DNA of 64,000 bases from Actinoplanes teichomyceticus ATCC 31121 (GTDB taxonomy: Bacteria > Actinomycetota > Actinomycetes > Mycobacteriales > Micromonosporaceae). The notes beneath the pieces were generated by a model. The model searched no databases. It had not been told where the DNA came from and saw only the letters and a list, made by a program, of their open reading frames with translations. Positions 1 through 6,816 of this stretch are shown here, piece by piece; within the stretch, counting starts at the first letter, position 1; each line of letters begins with the position of its first letter. A program made the translations under genes and the position numbers. Location of the stretch: positions 842,001-906,000 of the forward strand of contig NZ_CP023865.1 of NCBI RefSeq assembly GCF_003711105.1, given 5' to 3'.

Positions 1-86
1 AGGAACGCCATCCCGTCCTCCTCGTCGGTCACGACGAACGCCGGGACGGTTCCCGCCACAATCCCACAGAACACGCAGTCGGCCAC
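1..86 (-). CDS. HIT-family nucleotide-binding protein, N-terminus only
   Basis: Reading leftwards from a GTG at 84-86, the first 28 codons spell ADCVFCGIVAG followed by TVPAFVVTDEEDG and MAFL. This is the classic N-terminus of HIT (histidine triad) hydrolases, in which the CxFC motif binds zinc and the next strand runs into the EDD..AF motif. The histidine triad itself lies outside the window. HIT proteins hydrolyse or bind nucleotide conjugates in the cytoplasm. The gene is divergent from the cystathionine synthase gene, with 24 nt between the two starts, so both promoters must overlap. GTG start inferred; partial at the window edge. Confidence 0.75.
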   Translation of the reverse strand, partial: MADCVFCGIVAGTVPAFVVTDEEDGMAF

Positions 87-96
87 AGGGTGAGAC

Positions 97-110
97 TAGC
101 CTTGCGCAAC
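97..110 (+). promoter_or_regulatory. Leaderless -10 element for the cystathionine synthase gene
   Basis: A TAGCCT hexamer at 97-102 lies 8 nt before the ATG at 111 and there is no Shine-Dalgarno sequence. A TANNNT box 6-8 nt before the start is the usual arrangement for leaderless transcripts in actinobacteria. The box overlaps the upstream side of the divergent HIT gene start. Confidence 0.45.
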
Positions 111-1277
111 ATGACAACCGATGACTATGCCGCGGCCGGATACGGCTTCGACACCTTGGCCATCCACGCCGGCCAGGACCCGGACCCGCGTACCGGCGCG
201 GTGGTTCCGCCCATCTATCAGACCAGCACGTACGCGCAGGACGCGGTCGGCGCGCCGCGGCTCGGCTACGAGTACAGCCGGTCCGGCAACCCGACCCGGG
301 ACGCGCTGCAGGAGTGCCTCGCGGCGATCGAGGGCGGCCGGCGCGGCCTGGCTTTCGCCAGCGGCCTCGCGGCCGAGGACACCCTTCTGCGTACGGTCTG
401 CCGGCCCGGCGACCACGTGGTCATCCCGAACGACGCGTACGGCGGCACCTACCGCCTGTTCGCCAAGGTGGCCGAACGCTGGGGGCTGGACTGGACCGCC
501 GTGCCGCTGGACGACCCGGACGCGGTGCGGGCCGCGTTCCGCCCCGGGCACACCCGGCTGATCTGGGCCGAGACGCCGACCAACCCGCTGCTCAACATCG
601 CCGACATCGGCTCGCTGGCCGCCCTGGCGCACGAGTACGACGCGCTGCTCGCGGTGGACAACACATTCGCCTCGCCGTACCTGCAGCAGCCGCTCTCGCT
701 CGGCGCCGACGTGGTCGTCCACTCCACCACGAAGTACCTGGGCGGGCACTCCGACGTGGTCGGTGGCGCGCTGGTCGTGGCGGACCCCGGCCTCGGCGAC
801 GAGCTGGCCTTCCACCAGAACGCGATGGGCGCGGTGAACGGCCCGTTCGACGCGTGGCTCACGCTGCGCGGGATCAAGACCCTCGGCGTACGGATGGACC
901 GGCACTGCGACAACGCCGAGCGGATCGTCGCCTACCTGAGCGAGCACGAGAAGGTCGCCGCCGTGCTCTACCCGGGCCTGGACACCCACCCGGGTCACGA
1001 GACCGCGGCCAAGCAGATGCGCCGGTTCGGCGGGATGGTCTCGTTCCGCGCGGCCGGCGGCCGGGAGCAGGCCATCGAGATCTGCAACCGGGCGAAGCTG
1101 TTCGTGCTCGCCGAGTCGCTCGGTGGAGTCGAGTCGCTGATCGAGCACCCGGGCCAGATGACACATCTGTCGGCTGCGGGCTCAGCGCTTGAAGTTCCCG
1201 CCGATCTCGTGCGACTGTCTGTCGGCATCGAAACCGTTGACGATCTGCTCGCCGACCTGGAGCAGGCGCTCGGCTAG
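111..1277 (+). CDS. metB: Cystathionine gamma-synthase/lyase (PLP-dependent)
   Basis: A 388-residue cytosolic enzyme of the Cys/Met PLP-dependent family, matching the usual 380-390 residues. Visible signatures are the N-terminal GFDTLAIHAGQDPDP, the TPTNPLLNIADI cofactor region, VDNTFASPYLQQPL and the STTKYLGGHSD segment that holds the PLP-binding lysine, plus the C-terminal SLGGVESLIEHPGQMTH. It joins O-succinyl/acetylhomoserine with cysteine or cleaves cystathionine; sequence alone does not separate synthase from lyase. The ATG at 111 is preferred over GTG 90 because GTG 90 would overlap the promoter and add non-homologous residues. An amidase gene follows 41 nt downstream on the same strand. 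Confidence 0.9.
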   Translation: MTTDDYAAAGYGFDTLAIHAGQDPDPRTGAVVPPIYQTSTYAQDAVGAPRLGYEYSRSGNPTRDALQECLAAIEGGRRGLAFASGLAAEDTLLRTVCRPGDHVVIPNDAYGGTYRLFAKVAERWGLDWTAVPLDDPDAVRAAFRPGHTRLIWAETPTNPLLNIADIGSLAALAHEYDALLAVDNTFASPYLQQPLSLGADVVVHSTTKYLGGHSDVVGGALVVADPGLGDELAFHQNAMGAVNGPFDAWLTLRGIKTLGVRMDRHCDNAERIVAYLSEHEKVAAVLYPGLDTHPGHETAAKQMRRFGGMVSFRAAGGREQAIEICNRAKLFVLAESLGGVESLIEHPGQMTHLSAAGSALEVPADLVRLSVGIETVDDLLADLEQALG

Positions 1278-1318
1278 GGTCTTTGGCCTACGCACCGTAA
1301 GAACGCGGGAGATTCTCG

Positions 1319-2677
1319 ATGGACACGACGACCTGGGTGGGCGCCACCGCGAAGCAGATCGCCCGGGCGGTGCGGCGCGGCGACGCGAACGCCACCCAGG
1401 TCGTGGCCGACCACCTGGAGCAGATCGCGATCTCCGACCCGGCGCTGGGCGCGTTCCGGGTGGTCCGCGGCGGTGAGGCGCTCACCGAGGCGGAGAAGGT
1501 CGACGAGCAGGAGGACCTGGCCAACCTGCCGCTCGCCGGGGTGCCGGTGGCGGTCAAGGAGAACACCGCGGTGGCCGGCCTGCCGACCTGGCACGGCTCG
1601 GCGGCGGCCCGCACCCGCGAGGTGGCCGAGCAGGACCACGAGGTGGTCCGGCGGCTGCGCGGGGCCGGCGCGGTGGTCGTCGGCGTGACCCGGATGCCGG
1701 AGATGGGCCTCTGGGCGGTCACCGACGACCAGGAGGGACCCACCCGCAACCCGTGGGACCTGGACCGGACGCCCGGCGGGTCGTCCGGTGGCTCGGCCGC
1801 CGCGGTGGCGGCCGGGCTCGTCCCGATCGCGCAGGGCAACGACGGGCTGGGCTCGATCCGGATCCCGGCGGCCTGCTGCGGCCTGGTCGGGCTCAAGCCG
1901 GGCCGCGGCGTGGTCCCGGTCGACTTCGGCGACCAGGACTGGTTCGGCCTGGTGGAGAACGGGGTGCTGACCACCACGGTGGCCGACGCCGCGCTCGGGT
2001 TCAGCGTGCTGGCCGGGCAGGCCCCGGCGAAGCTGGTCGAGCCGTCCCGGCTGCGGGTCGCGGTGTCGCTGCGGTCGCCGATCGCCGGCGTCAAGCCCGA
2101 CGAGCCGAACGTCTCGGCGGTCGCCAAGGCGTCGAAGCTGCTGGTCGACGCCGGGCACGACACGGTGCGCGCCGATCCGCGCTACCCGACGGGCGTGGCG
2201 CTCGGCGTGCTGGCGACCTGGTTCGCCGGGGCGTACCGCAACTCCGCCGGCCTGGACGTGCGCGGCCTGCAGCCGCGCACCCGGCGGCACATCGGGCTGG
2301 GCCGGGCCGCGATGCGGGCCGGGCTGGTCCGCCAGGCGCAGCGTGCCGCCTGGCGCGAGCGGTCGATCCGGTTCTTCGCCGAGCGCGGTGTCGACCTGCT
2401 GCTGACCCCGGCGCTGGCCGCCGCGCCGCCACCCGCGCTGCAGTACTCGGCCATCCCCTGGTACCGGAACATGCAGGCCAACGCCCGCTACGCGCCGTAC
2501 CAGGCGCCGTGGAACTACGCCGGGCTGCCGGCCATCGTGGTGCCGGTCGGCTTCCGGCCGGACGGCCTGCCGCTGGCGGTGCAGCTGGTCGGCCCGCCCG
2601 ACTCGGAGCTGCTGCTGCTGTCGGTGGCCGGGCAGTTCGAGGTGCTCAACCCCTGGCAGCGGCACGCCCTCGTGTGA
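1319..2677 (+). CDS. Amidase-signature family amidohydrolase
   Basis: 452 residues with the amidase signature: [14 protein letters not shown], then [22 protein letters not shown], and the upstream [13 protein letters not shown] containing the catalytic lysine. The Lys, the cis-Ser in GGSSGGS and the nucleophile Ser in GSIRIPA form the Ser-cisSer-Lys triad. Substrate cannot be told (amides, indoleacetamide-like or nitrile-derived compounds are all possible), and there are no gatB/gatC neighbours, so it is not a GatA. A GGGAG stretch 5 nt before the ATG supports this start. No signal peptide; cytosolic. It lies between the cystathionine and threonine ammonia-lyase genes but has no clear pathway link. 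Confidence 0.85.
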   Translation: MDTTTWVGATAKQIARAVRRGDANATQVVADHLEQIAISDPALGAFRVVRGGEALTEAEKVDEQEDLANLPLAGVPVAVKENTAVAGLPTWHGSAAARTREVAEQDHEVVRRLRGAGAVVVGVTRMPEMGLWAVTDDQEGPTRNPWDLDRTPGGSSGGSAAAVAAGLVPIAQGNDGLGSIRIPAACCGLVGLKPGRGVVPVDFGDQDWFGLVENGVLTTTVADAALGFSVLAGQAPAKLVEPSRLRVAVSLRSPIAGVKPDEPNVSAVAKASKLLVDAGHDTVRADPRYPTGVALGVLATWFAGAYRNSAGLDVRGLQPRTRRHIGLGRAAMRAGLVRQAQRAAWRERSIRFFAERGVDLLLTPALAAAPPPALQYSAIPWYRNMQANARYAPYQAPWNYAGLPAIVVPVGFRPDGLPLAVQLVGPPDSELLLLSVAGQFEVLNPWQRHALV

Positions 2678-2751
2678 CCGGCAGCCGGTCCCCGGGGCCG
2701 CCGGTGAACCGGCCGCGGGCCGGGCGGGCGGCAGTGGCACGATGGGTCCCC

Positions 2752-3987
2752 ATGAGTGACCTGCTCTCCCTCGCCGACGTCGAAGCGGCCCGGGAACTGC
2801 TCGGCGAGGTTGTGAAGACCACACCGCTGGTGACGTCCCGGCCGCTCAGCGAGATCACCGGGGTGCCGGTCTGGCTCAAGTGCGAGAACCAGCAGCGGGC
2901 CGGGTCGTACAAGGTGCGCGGCGCCTACACCCGGATCGCCCGCCTCTCGCCGGCCGAGCGGGCCCGCGGCGTGGTGGCGGCCAGCGCCGGCAACCACGCC
3001 CAGGGCGTGGCGCTCGCCGCCGGGCTGCTCGGCATCCAGGCCACCGTCTTCATGCCGGAGGGCGCGCCGCTGCCCAAGGTCGCCGCGACCCGGGGGTACG
3101 GCGCGATCGTCGAGTACGCCGGTGCCAGCGTGGACGACGCGCTGGAGGCGGCACACGAGTTCGCCCGCCGGACCGGGGCGGTGCTGATCCATCCGTTCGA
3201 TCACCCGGACGTGATCGCCGGGCAGGGCACGGTGGCGCTGGAGATCCTGGAGCAGTGCCCGCGGGCCAGCACGATCGTCACCGCGGTCGGCGGTGGCGGC
3301 CTGATCTCCGGGCTGGCGGTCGCGGCCAAGTCGGTGCGGCCGGACATCCGGATCGTCGGCGTGCAGGCGAGCGGGGCGGCCGCGTTCCCGCCCTCGCTGG
3401 CCGCCGGCGCGCCGCAGAAGCTCGACTCCTGCCTCACCATCGCCGACGGCATCGCGGTGATGCGGCCCGGCGACCTCACCTTCGCGCACGTCGCCAAGCT
3501 GGTCGACGAGGTGGTCACGGTCAGCGACGAGGACCTGTCCGCGGCCCTGCTCGTGCTGCTGGAACGGCACAAGATGGTGGTCGAGCCGGCCGGCGCCGCC
3601 GCGGTCGCCGCCCTGCTCACCGGGGCGTACGTGCCGGCCCGTGACGCCGGCCCGGTGGTGGCCGTGCTGTCCGGCGGCAACATCGACCCGATGCTGCTGC
3701 TGCGGGTGATCGAGCACGGTCTCGCCTCGGCCGGCCGGTTCCTGCGCCTGGCGGTGCGCTGCACCGACCGGCCCGGTCAGCTGGCCCGGATGCTCCGTGA
3801 GATCGCCGAGCAGCGGGCCAACATCGTCGACGTGGTGCACTCCCGGCAGAGCCCGCGGCTGAGTTTCGGCGAGGTGGAGGTGGCGCTGTCGGTGGAGACC
3901 CGCGGGCCGGCCCACTCGGCGGCGCTGATCAGCGCGCTGCGGGACGCCGGGTACCGGGTCGCGCTGCTCGCCGACGCCACCCCCTGA
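2752..3987 (+). CDS. ilvA: Threonine ammonia-lyase with C-terminal ACT domain
   Basis: 411 residues. A fold-type II PLP domain covers about residues 1-320: the PLP lysine lies in QQRAGSYKVRGAY, the phosphate-binding loop is AVGGGGLISG, and ASAGNHAQGVA is typical of serine/threonine dehydratases. A single ACT domain (FLRLAVRCTDRPGQLARMLR onward) follows. It deaminates threonine to 2-oxobutyrate, the first step to isoleucine or a catabolic route. Length and single ACT domain match the medium form common in actinobacteria rather than the double-ACT biosynthetic E. coli enzyme. The ATG at 2752 is where homology begins; the frame is open far upstream but that part is not protein-like. Confidence 0.92.
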   Translation: MSDLLSLADVEAARELLGEVVKTTPLVTSRPLSEITGVPVWLKCENQQRAGSYKVRGAYTRIARLSPAERARGVVAASAGNHAQGVALAAGLLGIQATVFMPEGAPLPKVAATRGYGAIVEYAGASVDDALEAAHEFARRTGAVLIHPFDHPDVIAGQGTVALEILEQCPRASTIVTAVGGGGLISGLAVAAKSVRPDIRIVGVQASGAAAFPPSLAAGAPQKLDSCLTIADGIAVMRPGDLTFAHVAKLVDEVVTVSDEDLSAALLVLLERHKMVVEPAGAAAVAALLTGAYVPARDAGPVVAVLSGGNIDPMLLLRVIEHGLASAGRFLRLAVRCTDRPGQLARMLREIAEQRANIVDVVHSRQSPRLSFGEVEVALSVETRGPAHSAALISALRDAGYRVALLADATP

Positions 3988-4012
3988 AACGCGCCTGGCC
4001 GGGGCCCGGACG

Positions 4013-4063
4013 GGCAGCGAGCCTGCGGCGCACCCGTTCGTGGTGCGCCGCAGGCTCGCTGCC
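4013..4063. terminator. 22-bp perfect hairpin between convergent genes
   Basis: Positions 4013-4034 and 4042-4063 are perfect inverted repeats with a 7-nt loop. It lies between the 3' ends of the convergent ilvA and greA genes and has no T tract, as is usual for GC-rich actinobacterial bidirectional terminators. Confidence 0.7.
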
Positions 4064-4083
4064 GCAGCCTGGCCGGGGGCGTC

Positions 4084-4578
4084 TCAGCCCTCGAAGGCGC
4101 CGAACTTGACCACGGTGACCTTGATGTCCGCGCCGCTGGGGGCGGTGTAGGTTACGGTCTGGCCGGGGCGGGCGCCGAGGATCGCCTTGCCGAGCGCCGA
4201 CTCCGGGCTGTACACGGTGAGGTCGGTGGTCGACGAGATCTCCCGGGAACCGAGCAGGAAGGTCTCGGTGTCGCTCTGGTCGTCGTCGAAGTAGATCGTC
4301 ACGACGGAGCCGGGCACCACCGAGTCGGCGGCCTGCACCTCGCCGACCTCGGCGTTGCGGAGGAACTCCTTCAAGTACAGGATCCGGCCCTCCTGGCGGC
4401 TCTGCTCCTCGCGAGCCGCGTGGTAGCCGCCGTTCTCCCGGAGGTCACCCTCCTCGCGCCGGGCGTTGATCTCCGCCGCTATCGCCGGGCGACCCGCGAT
4501 CAACTCGTCGAGCTCGGCCTGCAGCCGGTCGTATGCGTCCTGGGAGAGCCAGGTCTTCGGTGCCTGGGAACTGGACAC
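4084..4578 (-). CDS. greA: Transcription elongation factor GreA
   Basis: 164 residues. The N-terminal coiled coil (WLSQDAYDRLQAELDEL ... ARREEGDLRENGGYHAAREEQ) carries the acidic DLxEN tip that enters the RNA polymerase secondary channel. The C-terminal FKBP-like domain ends SPLGxAILG-like as SALGKAILGARPGQTVTY. It stimulates transcript cleavage by backtracked polymerase. The start is a GTG at 4576-4578 preceded 5 nt upstream by a strong AGGAGAT; the frame is open further upstream without homology. Divergent from nothing nearby; the DUF4307 gene follows on the same strand upstream. Confidence 0.92.
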   Translation of the reverse strand: MSSSQAPKTWLSQDAYDRLQAELDELIAGRPAIAAEINARREEGDLRENGGYHAAREEQSRQEGRILYLKEFLRNAEVGEVQAADSVVPGSVVTIYFDDDQSDTETFLLGSREISSTTDLTVYSPESALGKAILGARPGQTVTYTAPSGADIKVTVVKFGAFEG

Positions 4579-4694
4579 GGTCGATCTCCTTGCCTGAGCG
4601 GGCAGTGCACAACGTGGGTGCGTCGGAACGCAGCGAATCACCAACCTTACCAGCGGTACGCATTCGACCGGTCCGGTCGATGATGTCGGACCTC

Positions 4695-5117
4695 CTACCC
4701 GGCGGGGCGGCAGGTCATCACGTCACCCACCGAGCCGCGCTGGGTGGTGGGCACCGACTCGGTCACCACCACCTCGCCGCCGCCGGGCGCGGCGGGCACG
4801 GCGACCGTCCGGGTACCCACCTCGTAGCCCAGGTAGTCGCGGGCGCGCAGCACGCACGACGCGGTGCCGCCCTCGGGCACCCGGACCCGGAACCGGATCA
4901 CCATCTCGGCGTCGGTCGGCTCGTTCCAGCCGATGATCTCCGGGTTGTAGTCCGTCTGCCCGAACTTCTGGTAATACGCCCAGGCGACGCCGAGCGCGCC
5001 GAGCGCGAAGACGGCCGCCGCGACGATCAGCGGCAGCGGCCTGCGGCGGCGCCCGTCCCGGCGCCGGCCGTACCGCCCGGGCGGGAAAACCGGGGTTGTG
5101 GCGCGCGTCTCGCTCAC
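4695..5117 (-). CDS. DUF4307 membrane-anchored protein
   Basis: 140 residues. A basic N-terminus rich in RRR is followed by one membrane helix (about residues 29-48, LPLIVAAAVFALGALGVAWAY), then an exported domain with two cysteines (TASCVLRARD and VMTCRPAG). This matches the actinobacterial DUF4307 family, which often sits next to greA and mca as here. No biochemical function is known. The extracellular domain carries the two cysteines, so a disulfide is possible. Confidence 0.8.
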   Translation of the reverse strand: MSETRATTPVFPPGRYGRRRDGRRRRPLPLIVAAAVFALGALGVAWAYYQKFGQTDYNPEIIGWNEPTDAEMVIRFRVRVPEGGTASCVLRARDYLGYEVGTRTVAVPAAPGGGEVVVTESVPTTQRGSVGDVMTCRPAG

Positions 5118-5190
5118 CTGGCGGCCCTCTCGTGCGTCTGTCGTCGCGGGATCGGCAAGAATGGCAGTGTTCCATCATCGCAGCCGAGCT

Positions 5191-5280
5191 CGGCTTGTTG
5201 GCTGGCAGGTCTGTTGGCGGCAGGCTTGTCGGGTGGCCGGTCTGTCGGCTGGTGGGTCTGTTGGGCTGGCAGGCCTGATG
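5191..5280. repeat. Degenerate tandem repeat upstream of mca
   Basis: Imperfect copies of GGCTGGCAGGTCTGTTGG occur at 5200-5217, 5247-5264 and 5264-5280 with more diverged copies between. The array sits in the short intergenic region between the divergent DUF4307 and mca genes, so it overlaps the expected promoters of both. Confidence 0.6.
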
Positions 5281-5329
5281 ACCGGCGCACTGCCGGCGGT
5301 CAGGCCAGGTCGAGAGGGTCTTGACAACT

Positions 5330-6211
5330 GTGGCTGAGCAACTGCGTCTCATGACTGTGCACGCGCACCCGGACGACGAGTCCAGCAAGGGTGCCGCCAC
5401 GATGGCGAAATACGTCGCCGAGGGCGCCCGGGTGCTCGTCGCCACCTGCACCGGGGGCGAGCGCGGCAGTGTGCTGAACCCGAAGATGGACCGGCCCGAG
5501 GTGCTGGCGGACATCACCAACATCCGCCGCAGGGAGATGGACCGGGCGCGCGAGATCCTCGGCGTGGAGCAGGCCTGGCTGGGCTTCGTCGACTCCGGGC
5601 TGCCCGAGGGCGACCCGCTGCCGCCGCTGCCGGAGGGCTGCTTCGGCCTGCAGGACCCGCAGGAGGCGGCCAAGCCGCTGATCAAGCTGATCCGCGAGTT
5701 CCGGCCGCACGTCATGACGACGTACGACGAGAACGGCGGATACCCGCACCCGGACCACATCATGTGCCACAAGGTGTCGGTGGTGGCCTTCGACGCGGCC
5801 GGCGACCCGGAGCTCTACCCCGAGCTGGGCGAGCCGTGGCAGCCGCTGAAGCTCTACTACAACTCCGGCTGGACCCGGGCCCGGATGCTCGCGCTGCACG
5901 AGGGCATGCTGGCGGCGGGGCTGGAGTCGCCGTACACCGAGTGGCTGGAGAAATGGTCGGACCGGCAGGACCGGGGCGACAAGATCACCACCCGGGTCGA
6001 GTGCGGCGAGTACTTCAGCGTCCGCGACGACGCGCTGCGCGCCCACGCCACCCAGGTCGACCCGGACGGCTTCTGGTTCCACATCCCGCTGGAGATGCAG
6101 CAGAAGGTGTGGCCGACCGAGGACTTCGAGCTGGCGCGGTCACTGGTGGACAGCCCGGTCCCGGAATCCGACCTGTTCGCGGGCATCCGGGAGAAGGTCG
6201 AGGCCGCCTGA
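5330..6211 (+). CDS. mca: Mycothiol S-conjugate amidase
   Basis: 293 residues of the LmbE/PIG-L zinc amidase family. The AHPDDESSKGAAT motif near the N-terminus and YPHPDHIMCHK supply the zinc ligands; CTGGERGSVLNP and RRREMDRAREILG are typical of Mca rather than MshB. It cleaves mycothiol conjugates to release a mercapturic acid, a detoxification step specific to actinobacteria, so it is a taxonomic marker. The GTG at 5330 gives the usual MAEQLRLM-type start; a TTG at 5321 is in frame but lies only 2 nt after the GAGAGGG ribosome site. A small membrane-protein gene follows closely. Confidence 0.92.
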   Translation: MAEQLRLMTVHAHPDDESSKGAATMAKYVAEGARVLVATCTGGERGSVLNPKMDRPEVLADITNIRRREMDRAREILGVEQAWLGFVDSGLPEGDPLPPLPEGCFGLQDPQEAAKPLIKLIREFRPHVMTTYDENGGYPHPDHIMCHKVSVVAFDAAGDPELYPELGEPWQPLKLYYNSGWTRARMLALHEGMLAAGLESPYTEWLEKWSDRQDRGDKITTRVECGEYFSVRDDALRAHATQVDPDGFWFHIPLEMQQKVWPTEDFELARSLVDSPVPESDLFAGIREKVEAA

Positions 6212-6227
6212 GCAGTACGCTGAGGGC

Positions 6228-6578
6228 GTGGAGTTTATCGCGGCCAACAACTTCGGGGACACCCGTGACGGCGGCCTGGCCGGCCCCATGGGCCTGTTCC
6301 TGATCGTGCTGATGTGTGTTGCGACCGTCCTGCTGATCCGCAACATGAACAAGCGCATCCGTCGGCTTCCCGACAGTTTCAGCGCGGAGGCCGAGCGGGA
6401 ACGTGTGGCGGAGATCGCGCGACGGAACGCGGATCTGGAGCGCCCCGGCGGCGAGCCGGCCACCGGGGTCGAAGCGAATCGATCCGGCAGGTCCGCCGCG
6501 GGTGCGGAAGCCGAGGTGACGGCGGTGCCGGAGGAGAAGCGCGGGTCCGCATCGGACACCGGCCGGACCGCACCGTGA
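6228..6578 (+). CDS. Small conserved membrane protein downstream of mca
   Basis: 116 residues: a short N-terminus with NNFGDTRDGGLAGPMG, one hydrophobic helix (about 20-37, GLFLIVLMCVATVLLI) and a charged cytoplasmic tail starting RNMNKRIRRLPDSF. Proteins of this form commonly follow mca in actinobacteria; function unknown. A TACGCT box at 6216-6221 is exactly 6 nt before the GTG at 6228, suggesting an internal promoter with a leaderless transcript in addition to read-through from mca. The C-terminal 60 residues are low-complexity Ala/Gly/Glu-rich. Confidence 0.75.
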   Translation: MEFIAANNFGDTRDGGLAGPMGLFLIVLMCVATVLLIRNMNKRIRRLPDSFSAEAERERVAEIARRNADLERPGGEPATGVEANRSGRSAAGAEAEVTAVPEEKRGSASDTGRTAP

Positions 6579-6681
6579 TCGCCTCGTCGCCCACCGCGCC
6601 GGTTCGCCGGCCGCCGGCGGACGGCGAGTGCCGCCGGTCGAGCGCCGTCAAGCCCTGTTGCGTTCATCAGGATTGATTTAG

Positions 6682-6725
6682 CCTTCCGCCGGGGGCCATA
6701 CGGCTCCTGGACCCTGCGCGGAAGG
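6682..6725 (+). promoter_or_regulatory. Hairpin overlapping the ribosome site of the short upstream ORF
   Basis: CCTTCCGC at 6682-6689 pairs with GCGGAAGG at 6718-6725. The right arm overlaps the AAGGGGG ribosome-binding stretch (6722-6728) of the short ORF beginning at 6736, so folding could hide that site. It does not match riboswitch consensus I can recall, including c-di-GMP-I. Confidence 0.35.
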
Positions 6726-6735
6726 GGGCGCCGAG

Positions 6736-6816
6736 ATGACTGCAGTCCGGCGCCGAGTCTCCGTGTCGCATCTGCACGTGCATCCGCCCGTGCCGCTCCG
6801 GTGGGCGCGACGATGA
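6736..6816 (+). CDS. Possible 26-residue leader peptide coupled to the GGDEF-EAL gene
   Basis: An ATG with an AAGGGGG site 7 nt upstream opens a 26-codon frame, MTAVRRRVSVSHLHVHPP and eight more residues, rich in Arg and His. Its TGA overlaps the ATG of the GGDEF-EAL gene (ATGA at 6813-6816), the arrangement of translational coupling. The big gene itself has no good ribosome site, which makes the upstream ORF more believable. No homologue recognised; it could be chance. Confidence 0.4.
   Translation: MTAVRRRVSVSHLHVHPPVPLRWARR

Noticed and set aside
96..1166. Long minus-strand frames opposite the cystathionine synthase gene and similar ones opposite most genes
   Set aside because: Arg/Gly/His-rich translations with no family resemblance; artefacts of high GC on the strand opposite true genes.
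6579..6800. c-di-GMP riboswitch before the GGDEF-EAL gene
   Set aside because: The conserved GEMM core and tetraloop-receptor elements are not present.
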